DNA of 64,000 nucleotides from Turritopsis dohrnii (Eukaryota; Cnidaria; Hydrozoa; Anthoathecata; Oceaniidae). The notes beneath the pieces are model-generated. The model saw nothing but the letters and a program-made list of their open reading frames with translations, was not told where the DNA came from and searched no databases. Of this stretch, positions 10,348 through 20,700 are shown one piece after another; positions within the stretch are counted from its first letter, which is position 1; each line of letters begins with the position of its first letter. The DNA lies in assembly GCA_027922465.2 (NCBI GenBank), contig BQMF02000172.1:682001-746000 (forward strand), read 5' to 3'. The position numbers and the translations under genes are program-made.

Positions 10348-13300
10348 CAAATATAAAGGCTCAAACGGTGCAATGTTGTGAAAAAAATGTTGGAATCAAA
10401 GTGGAGAGGGAAATGACAAATGACAAAATTTGCGCAAACAATACAGTACAACCTATAATAGCGACCACTTTTAGGGAACAACTCGAATTGTCGTTGATTG
10501 GAGGTGGTCGCCATACACCTTTCCTGAATTTCTGTTTAAATGCCGAGTTAATGCTTAGTTAACAGATTTCGCCTCGTTTTTATGTTTTTTATCATTTTTC
10601 TAATTGCATAATGTTTTCAGTAAGTAATAGTTACTCGTTCTTTCAGTTTCCTCAGTGGAATAATTAGAAGTAATTAAGAGTTTGAAAAAGAGGCGAAACT
10701 TAGATGCTAGGCCGTAACACCGTGTTTAAACAGAAATTCGGGAAAGGTGTATTGGAGGTGGTTTTTTCTAAAAATATCAAACGTTGTGCTTATACCTTCC
10801 TCTTGACGCTGACATCCCTTATAGCTACTGATACCATTTTTATAGGGATTTTACAAAAACTGAACAGAAACAATGTTTGGGATTGTTGCAAATGGTAAAA
10901 CAATGTTTTCAAGACCTTTTTGAGATATTCGTTGCAGTCTGTATTAGTCTAGCCCTAACACCAGCTCTGATAAGGCTTTCATCAAGTTTGAGTCACCTAA
11001 GTTTTCAATATACCTTCGGCCGACCATTTCTTGCGTCGCCTTATTTTAGCGATTTTAGCGAAAAATTTAAATTTCGCAAAGATTTTTCCCAGACCGAATA
11101 CATTACTTCATTTCATCCACGAGAGCAACTTGACAGAGCGGATCATTCTTATAGGGTATGAGAATAGAAAAAAACTTAAACGATGGACCTTTTATTACAC
11201 AAAATTAACGTGGGAATGAATGATACGAGTTAATTTGTACCTCGTGTAATTTAACCGCCCATTAATTAATGTTTTGAATTATTTTGTTGATTTTATGCCA
11301 AGCAAAACGACTGATTTTTATTCTTCCTAGTTTCATTTTTGTCATTTAATTTTATTAGTTTATAAGCATATACAATAATTTATTTTCATCATCGCTGACG
11401 AGTTGACATAAGGTCGACGAAAATAAATTTGCATATATTTATAAGCAAATAAAATAAAATGACAAAAAAGAAACTGGGAAGAGTAAAAAATAATGAATTT
11501 AATGAAGGTTCATTAAATTCTTAAAGATCAATTAAGTTGTAGCGTTAATGACGAAATTGCTCTTTGTTTTTACTTGACAGCCTTTTCATTTAATAGTGAT
11601 CATTTTGGAAATTAAATTTTCTGAACAATTTACGTTAATCTGCTACAAAGTTTTGTTAATGAATCTTTTGGTGTCACAAATAGATTTCTTTTGTGAAATA
11701 GAGTTAATTGATCTTTAAGAAGTTAACGAGAGTTGTAAAAACCAGGGATATGTTAAGCTACGCTTTAACATATCCCTGTAAAAACGTTTTTCCCTTATCA
11801 ATTACCTGGAACAAATATTTTCAGAATAAAAATTATATATTTGCATAGATCTCAAAAAAAGGCTTTCTCTAGATATAAGAATTGCAAAATATTAATAACT
11901 ATTTAACAAAAAATGCGTTCGAAAATCTTGCACCAACTTTTTTTGATACACCCTGTATATTACGACTTTGGTAACTATGAAAACATTGAAGCTTTTGATT
12001 TCCTTTCGGTATTCGAAAATATACCTTCCAAATCATTTAAACTAATCCAGAACTACAAAAATCACAATCACAATCCGCGTTGCAGTTTTTAGAAAGTCTC
12101 TTCGTCCATCCGCGTTAGTTTGTGATCGCGTTAATTTATGGCGCGTTAAATAGTCCGCTTGTTAATGCGTGTTATAAGATATATTTTATTTCTCATTTAT
12201 AACATGGCCTCATCATCTTGCTACTCGCCGCCTACTAGTTCCTCATCTTCGATGTCTTATATCGAAATAGGAAATAATGGGAGCATTAAGCAAAATTGAG
12301 AAAAAATCCATTTGTATACACAAGGATTTATATGAATATAACTCTGTGAAGTTTTTTGAAAATCATGTTTGTTTGTTTTTTTACCTTCTGAAAATTCTCC
12401 GCAGTAGTTTCCCACTCGCTAATTAAGCGGTCATTCGCTAAAATTAGATTGAGTTAAATCCGTGTCCATCCATTCTTGCAAAATTTTACTGACGCAAAAA
12501 AAAGTCGACCTAAGGCAAACATTTAGATCATCTGCTGCAGTGAGAGTAGCTTGAACGTTAGTGGTTTTTGAAGTACAAGAGTGCTTCATCTTTCAGGTCT
12601 TCTTTCCATGTTGTTAAAATAGTGTCAACGGTCTTTACGAATGAAATAGCATCTTCGTCCTGTGCCAAGTAGGACTCTACCGTTGATTCAGGACTTATGT
12701 CAGTTACTAGAGCATGCAACTCTGCAAAAATGCCATCTTTGTTCGACTTCAGTGTTAAAAAGACTCTAAAATCTCTTCAGAAAAACCACACTTAACGAAA
12801 TGATTTACAATTGTTTCTGTGTTTTAACCATTCTTTATTCAGGCCAGCACATGCTGCAAAAGCTTTTTTCTGTAACACACTCTGGAAGATCCTTCCAGAA
12901 ACGGTGGTAATTGGAGGTAAATGAGGCGCTCGGGATGAATGAAAGCGGCCGCTGGGTCGTTGATTGGAGGTGGTTGCTGCAGGGAGGTTTTCTTATAAGA
13001 TTTTGACTGTAATTTTGCAGGGACCAAAGTTTAGTGCTCGTTGATGGGAGGTGGTCGTTGTGCAGAAGTGGTCCCTATTAGGGGCTGCACTGTATAATTA
13101 AAGAAAGTTCATTTTTGCTTGGAGATAAACTTTCACATTAAAAACACGGATTTTAAAGAGCATTTTGGTGGTTCTTCAACAATCTTCACAATTATTCAAC
13201 GTTTGATTGTAATGAAGAGATCATTATGAGATACAGTGTTCCCCAGAAAAAGTGGGCCTCTGACTTTAAACTAAAATAATTTTTGAAATATTTTTTACTT

Positions 13301-15589
13301 TAACGCGATTTCTGTATCAAAATATAGATCTTTTTCTTCTCTTTTCAATGATATAAATTATAAACTAAAATTCTTAATTTCAAAAGATATTTGGTTTTTT
13401 AGCATGACTTATCTTTGCGAAACAAGGAAGTTAAAACTGCTTTTAATTGATGAAGTTAATGACTTCAAAATAATTTTTACACTGTTGGAAAGCCATGGCA
13501 TATTCATTTAAAAAAACAACTTTAAAATTTCCATTTCCAACATTATGAAACACACTGTATCATCAATTAAAATTTTTTACAATGAAAAGCGTGACAAATT
13601 TAATGATACATAATAAAACACACAAAACAAAAAAAGTTACATAAAGTTATTCACACACTCTTTAAAGTTGTTTCTTAAATTTTATGACGATTTTAAAAAG
13701 TTGGAGCGATGAGCAACATGACATCATTTTTTAACTTGTCCTTGCGAAACAAGGAAGTTAAAACTGCTTTTAATTGATGATTAAGAAGTTCATGACCGTA
13801 TCGTACAGTATCGTAAAAGAAAACCTTAAATATTTTAATGAATAGGAATTTTCATACAACAAAAATTATATTTTTGAAAAGTTGAAAAAACCTCCATTTA
13901 ATGGTATAAAATCGCATTAAAATAAAAAGTGTGAAATTATAGATTTTGAGTGCTTCTATAGGCAATCTAGAGGCAGTATTTTTCTTGGCGCATCGGCCCC
14001 AATGGTTGTCATCCGTTGATGGATATTAGTGCACAATTCTGTATTTATATGGTAAAACTGAATTGTTTTTCTCACGTAATTATTTTATTGTTTCTAATTT
14101 TTCGATTGTGACATGTGCTGGAATCAAAAATGAAATCACAATTTCCTAAAAACTGTCATCGCACTTAAGCATTAAACAAAAATTCACTGCTTAAATTAGC
14201 AGAAAATAATTGCTTTTACAGTCCAAAAAATCTTTCAACCATAAAGTATGAGACGTTAAACCATTAAGCATCATCGTATCTTATCCCATCGGGCACACTG
14301 CGAAGGAATGTATTTCTATGGAAATATTCACACAATTTCAATGAAAAAGTTCTTCACCGTAGTGATTTTTTGGCGACTTTCCCAATTGGGATGAAACAAA
14401 CACAGTCTGTAAAGTACAGTCGACTCTCGAACACTCGATTTCTCGAACTTTTTTGTCGGTCCTTTGAAAAAATAATTAGTGTAATTTCTACTAATTTCAA
14501 CACTCGACAACTCGAACTCTCGATAGCTCGAACTATTTCCACGGTCCCATGAGAGTTCCAGTTTTCGAAACAGTTATCATATTTTTTCATTTAACTGCTT
14601 TTTGAATAAATTATTTCTGTTATCTCTACAGATATACAAAGCTACACAGATACCTTTTGCAAAATGCTAATACGTTTGATATCGATCCAATATACCGTCA
14701 ACCTGATGGAATGTCGAAAAACAATCGGATTTATTTGCTCATCCTTATAAGTTCAAGTCCTCACGATGATAAACATGCTGCACTTCGTCAGGCCATACGA
14801 AATACATGGGGAAAATGTGACAGTTTAACCGAACAAAGAAATCACAGTTCTCCATCTGTTGACAATGTTGATAAGATTTCATGCAAGCTATTCTTTTACA
14901 TGGGAAGAACTCGTTCTACTGCAACAAACAAACTAAACATTACAGATGAATTTGAAAGACATAATGATCTTGTGATTGGTGATTTTATTGATGATTATCA
15001 CAATATGACACGGAAAATTCTATTCGCTTTTAAGTGGGCATCAGAACACTTCGATGCAGAATATATATTGAAAGCAGATGATGACGTGTTCATGAACATC
15101 CCATACCTGATTCATCTGCTGCAGTTCAAATATGCGAGTGTCAAAAATCTGTATGGCGGCCATGTTTTTCATGGCAGTGTCGTCCGTGATTTCAAAAATA
15201 GGCATTATGTCAGTGAGAAAGAGTTTCCTGGTAATTGGTATCCACCATTTAATAAAGGTGCTGCAATGGTACTCTCTGGGCATTTGATCAAAAAACTTGT
15301 CAGTCTGTCCACGCAAGTGATACGGTTCCATGTAGATGATGCATATATAGGCGTACTGATGAGCCAACTTGGAGTACCACCTGTTCCAATGACTGAATTC
15401 CTGTTCAACAGCTTGGGGGCTTTTCTTGTGGATTCAATGAGCGCTTGTGATTTAAAGACTTTTGTTGGTATTGGTGACAGTCTGACCGCCACTCAGCTGC
15501 ACTACTTGCAAGCTACCATTAAATCCGAACCTCCATTGATTTGCATAAAGTTTCGTACCCTCTTCTACCATATTTTGTTTATGTTTTGA
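10019..15589 (+). CDS. Beta-1,3-galactosyltransferase-like (GT31), two exons
   Basis: Exon 1 (10019-10146) starts at ATG, encodes 42 codons and ends at donor GTAGGT. Exon 2 (14632-15589) follows acceptor TCTACAG, and the split glycine codon joins in frame for about 361 residues. Exon 1 gives a short basic tail and one hydrophobic segment (FLYIITFLIVLTTLAF), the type II signal anchor expected of a Golgi glycosyltransferase. Exon 2 has the GT31 motifs: RQAIRNTWG, a FFYMGR strand, EFERHNDLVIGDFIDDY, the metal-binding DDD in ILKADDDVFMN, YPPFNKGAAMVLSG, and VDDAYIG in place of the usual EDVYVG. The family transfers Gal or GlcNAc from the UDP-sugar in beta-1,3 linkage; the acceptor cannot be read from sequence. 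A poly(A) signal AATAAA lies at 15867-15872. The 4.5 kb intron is full of transposons. Confidence 0.85.
10310..10347. repeat. 38-base T tract in the GT31 intron
   Basis: An uninterrupted T run, preceded by further T-rich sequence. It could be the poly(A) tail of a minus-strand retrotransposed fragment lying just downstream, but no body is recognisable. Confidence 0.85.
10513..10752. mobile_element. Nested inverted-repeat element
   Basis: The ends ATACACCTTTCCTGAATTTC and its complement (with C for T at one place) include the shared CTGTTTAAA block and later a CGAAATCTG/GCGAAACTTAG region. Both flanks carry TTGGAGGTGGT, either a target duplication or the host element's own subterminal repeat. 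A third copy of the end (GTGTTTAAACAG.CATTCGGGAAAGGT) lies alone at 59763-59789. Confidence 0.65.
11311..11500. repeat. Foldback repeat
   Basis: The left arm (TTATTCTTCCTAGTTTCATTTTTGTCATTT...) is complementary to the right arm (...AAATGACAAAAAAGAAACTGGGAAGAGTAA) across about 80 bases each, hinged near TCGTCGACCTTATG. Several mismatches indicate age. A second weaker pair links about 11518-11535 with 11702-11722. Confidence 0.65.
11743..11778. repeat. Perfect 14-bp hairpin
   Basis: CAGGGATATGTTAA, 8-base loop, TTAACATATCCCTG. It sits in the intronic transposon and shows no other signal. Confidence 0.8.
12560..12880 (-). pseudogene. pogo/Tigger-like transposase C-terminal remnant
   Basis: On the minus strand, fragments in different frames read TIVNHFVKCGFSEEI (near 12790) and, after a frameshift, VESYLAQDEDAISFVKTVD (near 12640), ending at a stop near 12559. 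A T-I-x-N-x-F-x-x-C-G-F block followed by an acidic stretch is typical of the region after the DDE core in Tigger/jerky-type transposases. No catalytic triad is readable. Its position inside a TA-flanked element with pogo-like ends supports the call. Confidence 0.6.
13234..13557. mobile_element. Possible mariner-type MITE
   Basis: TA-flanked. The left end CAGTGTTCCCCAGAAAAAG and the right end (complement of CAGTGTGTTTC) are only partly complementary. The left end resembles the CAGTGTGTCCCAGAGAA terminus of the element at 61794-63217. Confidence 0.45.
13417..13453 (+). repeat. 37-bp direct repeat, copy 1 (copy 2 at 13744-13780)
   Basis: Both copies begin GCGAAACAAGGAAGTTAAAA and end AATTGATGA, with no mismatch that I can see. 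The spacing is 327 bp. Confidence 0.85.
13933..14001 (+). repeat. Dispersed repeat, copy 2 (copy 1 at 3681-3759)
   Basis: Same family as the interior of the MITE at 3593-3841. Neither MITE end is visible here. Confidence 0.8.
14417..14560. mobile_element. Decayed pogo/Tigger-type MITE
   Basis: TA then CAGTCGACTCTCGAACACTCGA at the left, with ACTCGAACTCTCGATAGCTCGAAC in the interior. The right terminus is only partly recognisable (GAGAGTTCCAGTTTTCGA). It lies just upstream of the GT31 exon 2 acceptor. Confidence 0.55.
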
Positions 15590-17866
15590 AAGTAGACTAG
15601 TATTTACCAACAGAAGAGTGTACGAATTTGCAAATGCTGAAAGCTTTACTGTGGTGAAACTGTTTTGATGATGACGGCGACAACGACGATGATGATACAT
15701 GGCTCGAAGGGTGTCAGAAAAAGGGGGAATCATCCGGGGAGACAATTTTCGAGGGGGGAATTGTCCTAGAACCGCCTCGAAGTATAACCATTTTGAATCG
15801 AGTTTTGCAGAGTCTAAAATCGTAAAACAACCAGTGATGAAGTTACATCTAATTTAATGTTGTTCAAATAAATGTAGTTAACACAGTAAAGCTTCATGTT
15901 AGACTCGAATGAAAAGCGTTATTTCGTCTTTTATGGTGTTTATTGATTGTTTACTATAGCAGAGAGAATTCATTGCGTGATGCAGAGAGTGAAACAACTG
16001 CATTACAAGTCCAAAAGAACAAAATTTTTTACCAATGAAATAGGTCTAGCTTGAAACATTAACGAGATGCCTGGAAAAATGTCAGCAACTGGTCTTTTTT
16101 AGCACAGGGTTGCCATTGGCTAATACACTGTGATGAAATTGGCAAAACGTTTTTTGACATCTCATGAAGTGCCACTCATTTGTAACGCAACCTGGCAGTG
16201 GTGTTAAGTTCAGAATGTTATTATTTCCGCAGCAAACCAATCAGAGAGAGCTAGATACATTTCTGACCAATCAGCAGGTAGATTAAAATCGCTTAAAATC
16301 AGCGTTTTGTTGGCATTATCACGAGGAAGCTGAATTTTTCGATTGGACTTCGAGTCTCACAAAATTGCACCACAGCAAATGAAGGATGCAAAAATCATTG
16401 TCAATTTTGACAATTTTGCCAGAACGAGCGCCGTTGCGACAGTTCCGGAGATATGATTTTCAAACTGTGGACTTCAACGTTTTCTATAGAATCTCCTGTG
16501 TGCAACAGGCATGTTTAAACAATACCTTAACTAACTTCGCTCTTTTGATATACAAAGTTGCTTCGAACAATTATAATAGGAACTGCGAATAACATAGACT
16601 ATTATTAAGTTAGAACGTTATCAGTAGAATTAACAATTAATTGCATGAAAACGAGGTTAGACATGAGAAATCGAGGATAATTCCGGTCATAACTTCGGAC
16701 AACTCGCCGTCCGTTTCGGCCGTTCACGCAATTCATCTCTGGCTGCGGGCGTTCGAAAAATTGTTTATTTTTAAGTGTTTTTGCCTTTGCGTTTTTTCTA
16801 ATACTTGATTTTGTGAGAAACATATAAAATTAAATTAAAATATAGAAAATTCAAAGACCTGAGAAAATATGGCTTTTTGATTTTTTTTCTCTTTTTATTG
16901 TATCTGAGAGGTTATTGACTTTCATTTTCATTTGTGTGTGAATAACGATGTAAATCCCGCAGAGAGCAGAAAAAAAGCAGAAAACTTTGAACCGTTTTCT
17001 GTTTTTTCTTCTCCCTTTTCGTCATGTTTTTCTTTCATTTTTCCCTTTTTAAATGTTTTGACCACATCACACCAGCTTTGTCGTAATATCAGCCATTTGT
17101 AATCATGCTTGTTTATGAAATTGAAGTTAATATTTTGGACCAACGATGCAAAATAAGCAAATAAGTCGTCGCTTCAAATATAATGCACGAGAGAACGACC
17201 AATTGTGCGAACGTCCAGCACACGACGAACAATGAGCTGGTTGGCTGTGTAAGATTACACACCTTACATGTAAGAACACAAACATTGAACGCGAGAAAAT
17301 TCTATTGTCACATGGTTGGAATCAAGGACAAAATCATTTAAGTTTTTATGCAGTGATTTTCTTCAGATGAAACCATTGATTAATAGTTGTAATATATCAG
17401 GGTTATTCGAACGCGTAAAGTTGTCTTTTTGAATTGTGACACAGTGTGATAATGTGACACTCACGGTAGAATTTGTCTTAAATTAAAAAGGGCAACTTCC
17501 CTTAAGAGCTGGTTAAGTAAATCTGTATGGAGAACCCAGTCTGGAAACACAAATAGGAAAAGTGTAATATGAGATATGAGATCTTTTTCTTTGCCCCCTT
17601 CTGTTGGCGTAATTACCTACACTCTCCCTTGGTTTACAATGTATATGTGCTTTTGAATTGTGCTTAACAGTTGCGACAATATATATTATACGGTCTGTAA
17701 ATGGTAGGGAGTTTATAATGGCTTCCTTGGAGACGCGACGCGAATAGAAGAAGACGAAGCGACGAAGACGAAGATTGTGACACTATTATATATCATACAG
17801 TTATATTAACATCCATTGTGAGCTACAAATGATTTCATATTTACATCAAGCGTGTTCTTCATCACT
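15590..17866. other. Intergenic: GT31 3' UTR, then no supported gene
   Basis: A poly(A) signal for the GT31 gene is at 15867-15872. The rest, between the GT31 and CFAP47 3' ends (convergent genes), has only short frames. A GAAGACGAAG-type purine repeat lies near 17745-17775. Nothing else is recognisable. Confidence 0.5.
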
Positions 17867-20700
17867 TTAGAATTTCGTTGTGAGTGGAGCACCTTTTAAA
17901 GGAGAGCTCACCCCTGTGTGGATCACACGCAAATTTTCACGGATAAAGTTTTTTCTCCGTTGTTTGAGAAGCGTTTGAGAAGGGAAACTTTCAATGGCCG
18001 AACCAACAAGTGGTGGTCGGTATTCCGGAGTTATTCCTCGCACGTCGTAAATCCACTGAGCATTGCGTGTCTGAAGTAGAAATGTTAGAGAATAGCTCAC
18101 AGGAGCTACAGAAGGCGAATGAAAAAAAAACGAAGAGTAAAGAAGAGTTGACATACCTGTACTAGTAACTTCCCTTGGTGATTTTTTCCGTAGAATGTTG
18201 GTTTGTAAGAGAGCGTGATTAACGTTCCCTCTTTATGTGCTGGTAACAAGACACCGGAGGAAGGCGAAACTTCGAACATGCTATCGAAACCAGAAGCAAA
18301 GAAGGCTTCGTATGGACATTCGTCTCTAGAAAATAGCAATACAAATATAGGAAACATATTCACACACTAACAATGATAGGAAAAGAAAGATATGCAGCTA
18401 CCCAGACTGACTGGTCAGTCGAAAAGAAACTTTTGATTCCTTGTTTAGTCCGACCGACTCTATTGTAATGGTATCATCAGCAAGTGGTTCAGCTGCTGTA
18501 AACATTAACGGATACTTCCAGGCACCTCCTTCGCATGTCGTGATCTTCAAGTAAGCAAGATGACTGAAAGACAACATATATGGTAACAGTAGGTCAGATG
18601 AAATCTCACAAAATCACAAACAGGCAAAAAAAAGTGGTTAAGCTAACCTAAACGATCTGAAAGGTGAAAAAATGACATCAAATAATAAAGAGATATTTCC
18701 AGTTAGCTCGTGCGAATATTTTTCCCTCAGTTTGATGGCAACAGATTGCGTGAGATCAGCTTGCGCATCTGTACTGTCATATTGTAGTTCGTAGTTAAAG
18801 TTGTCGGCTACGTGCTTACAAGTATCGCTCATTGCCAACACTTCACACTGGCCTGTAAAAAAGAAATCGGGACCACAATAGCGAAGAACAGCGACGAGGA
18901 AAACGACTAGACCCCAATCGTTTGATCAAACATAAGACATACCTAAAAGTTGCAACGGCGATATTGATCTGGTAGGTTTTCCATTAGCAGTCTTAATCAC
19001 ATCCAAATGCAGATCGGAAAAAGTGATCAGTAATTTTTCCTCGAATCTTTCACGTGCGCGGCATTGTAGAACTGGTGCCCGTGCCTCCACCACAGGCATG
19101 CAAATCGGTATTCCTTGAATATGATATTTCCAGTGAATCTCTTCTGCAAGAGTACTAAGTGGGCTGTTCATCTCTGTGTTTACTGAAGTTTTTATTGAAA
19201 TAAGGCATTCTATTTCTTGCTTCTTCATAGTATCGGGCGCATAAGAGATTGGAATATCAAGAATGGCTTTCGATGGCAGGACAATCTTATTACATTCTTT
19301 TAAGAGTAAATTAAATCCGTTTGACTGTTGAGATGGAGTGCCATAACCTACATAAAAATACACGTTAATTAATTTACAGACTACACAATAAAAAACATTA
19401 GTTAACAATCAGTACGGTTTGATGTTTCATACCGGCACACACAGTCATTGTCGGTTTGAGAAAAACATCCACGATGACGTCATGGTCCAGCGGATTGTGG
19501 AATGGTATAATAGTTGTGGCGTTTCCTCCAAGTTCAGCTTGGATCACGTGATCGGTATTGACCAATGGTCGCTCGCCAAATCCAGATATCAGGAATTTTT
19601 GAGTGCCTCTCTAAATATGAACAAAGTTCGTTTCTAATAGAGATGCAGAACCTAACAACTGTGTTGTAACTAGATGCATACGCAAATATATATAAACTAT
19701 CCAAGAACAATCAAATGATGGTTCATTTTGATCTACTTTACCTGCTCGTTGAAACATTGTATCTCGGCTTTGTGATCACCTAAGGCGTTGGGCGTGAAGG
19801 TAACATTGACGTCTGATTCAGACATGGGTGGAACTAATACCGCCTCTATCAACGAACATTCCACAGTGAAGCTGCTTGGATTTGTGCATGTGATGTGGTA
19901 AAGAACTTCATCTTTTGATGGGTTAGATAGAACAATCTTTTGACTGCAACTCCTATTAAAAAGGTTTTTTTTAAATCTTCTGATTTTGCATACGAAAACT
20001 TCCTTTGTATGTATACATATGTACAGTAGATTGTGGTGTATATTGAAAATCAAATGTGAGACAATTCAAGATTACCTTCCAAGGACGCATTGCATTCGAG
20101 GCAAACTTTTCGGTTCAGCCTCCAGTCCAATAAGAATGAGTTGATACCAAAATTCAGTGAAAGACGTACCATTAAATATGACACTAGAAACACATTTCTG
20201 ATTAAAAAAAAGTATCCACATATCCAATGAGCAATAATCTTCAACATTTAAGAGAAATATTCTCAGTCAACGAATATCTGAAATTGAAAAGGGTATGATT
20301 TTTGACAAGACATTTTACCTAGCACTGGACCTTCCGATCGAGTTTGGTCGATACTCTAATTGGTAGATTTTAGAGGAAGATGGAGGAATGCATATCATTT
20401 GATCACCATGCAATTCATCTGAGTCTATGGTTACATTTAGGAGGAGTTCAGTTTCCAAAGGGTTTTGAAGGACAAGTTCCATAGTAGAGCTGGAATAGAT
20501 GGACGCAGATATCTCCATATGCTTTTCTGCTTGTTTCGGAATTGACTGGATGCATAAAGAATACCACAATCTGTATGGCTTATTAAAATGAGCTGATTCA
20601 GAGATACCAGCAAATTGAGATGATTGGTTGGATAGGAGAATAGGTGATGCTTGAATTTCCTCTTCTTCATCACTGTCGAAATCAGCAGTTCTACAACGAG
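17867..20700 (-). other. CFAP47: CFAP47 C-terminal exons
   Basis: The exons include 20319-20695 (acidic DFDSDEEEEIQASP followed by an Ig-like module with NPLETELLLNV), about 20075-20183, about 19739-19952 (VLSNPSKDEVLYHITC), about 19436-19609 (FLISGFGERPLVNT...PFHNPLDHDV), about 18945-19348, about 18640-18855, about 18400-18563 (CEGGAWKYPLMFTAAEP), 18157-18325 (FFASGFDSMFEVSPSSG) and 17867-18070. Repeated Ig-like modules dominate. Boundaries marked 'about' are read from splice-site context and not phase-checked. Confidence 0.82.

Larger units (their letters stand above)
10444..13092 (-). mobile_element. Degenerate pogo/Tigger-like DNA transposon in the GT31 intron
   Basis: About 2.65 kb, bounded by TA on both sides (10442-10443, 13093-13094). 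Ends: CAGTACAACCTATAATAGCGACCAC on the left, and on the right the complement of CAGTGCAGCCCCTAATAGGGACCAC. A subterminal word GTTGATTGGAGGTGGT recurs near 10493, 12958 and, in variant form, 13040. The interior holds a broken transposase on the minus strand, a nested inverted-repeat element (10513-10752) and foldback sequence (11311-11500). It cannot be autonomous. Confidence 0.75.

Noticed and set aside
14657..14659. TTG start for the galactosyltransferase
   Set aside because: The open frame continues upstream to a good acceptor at 14631, and the anchor exon at 10019-10146 joins in phase with a proper ATG.
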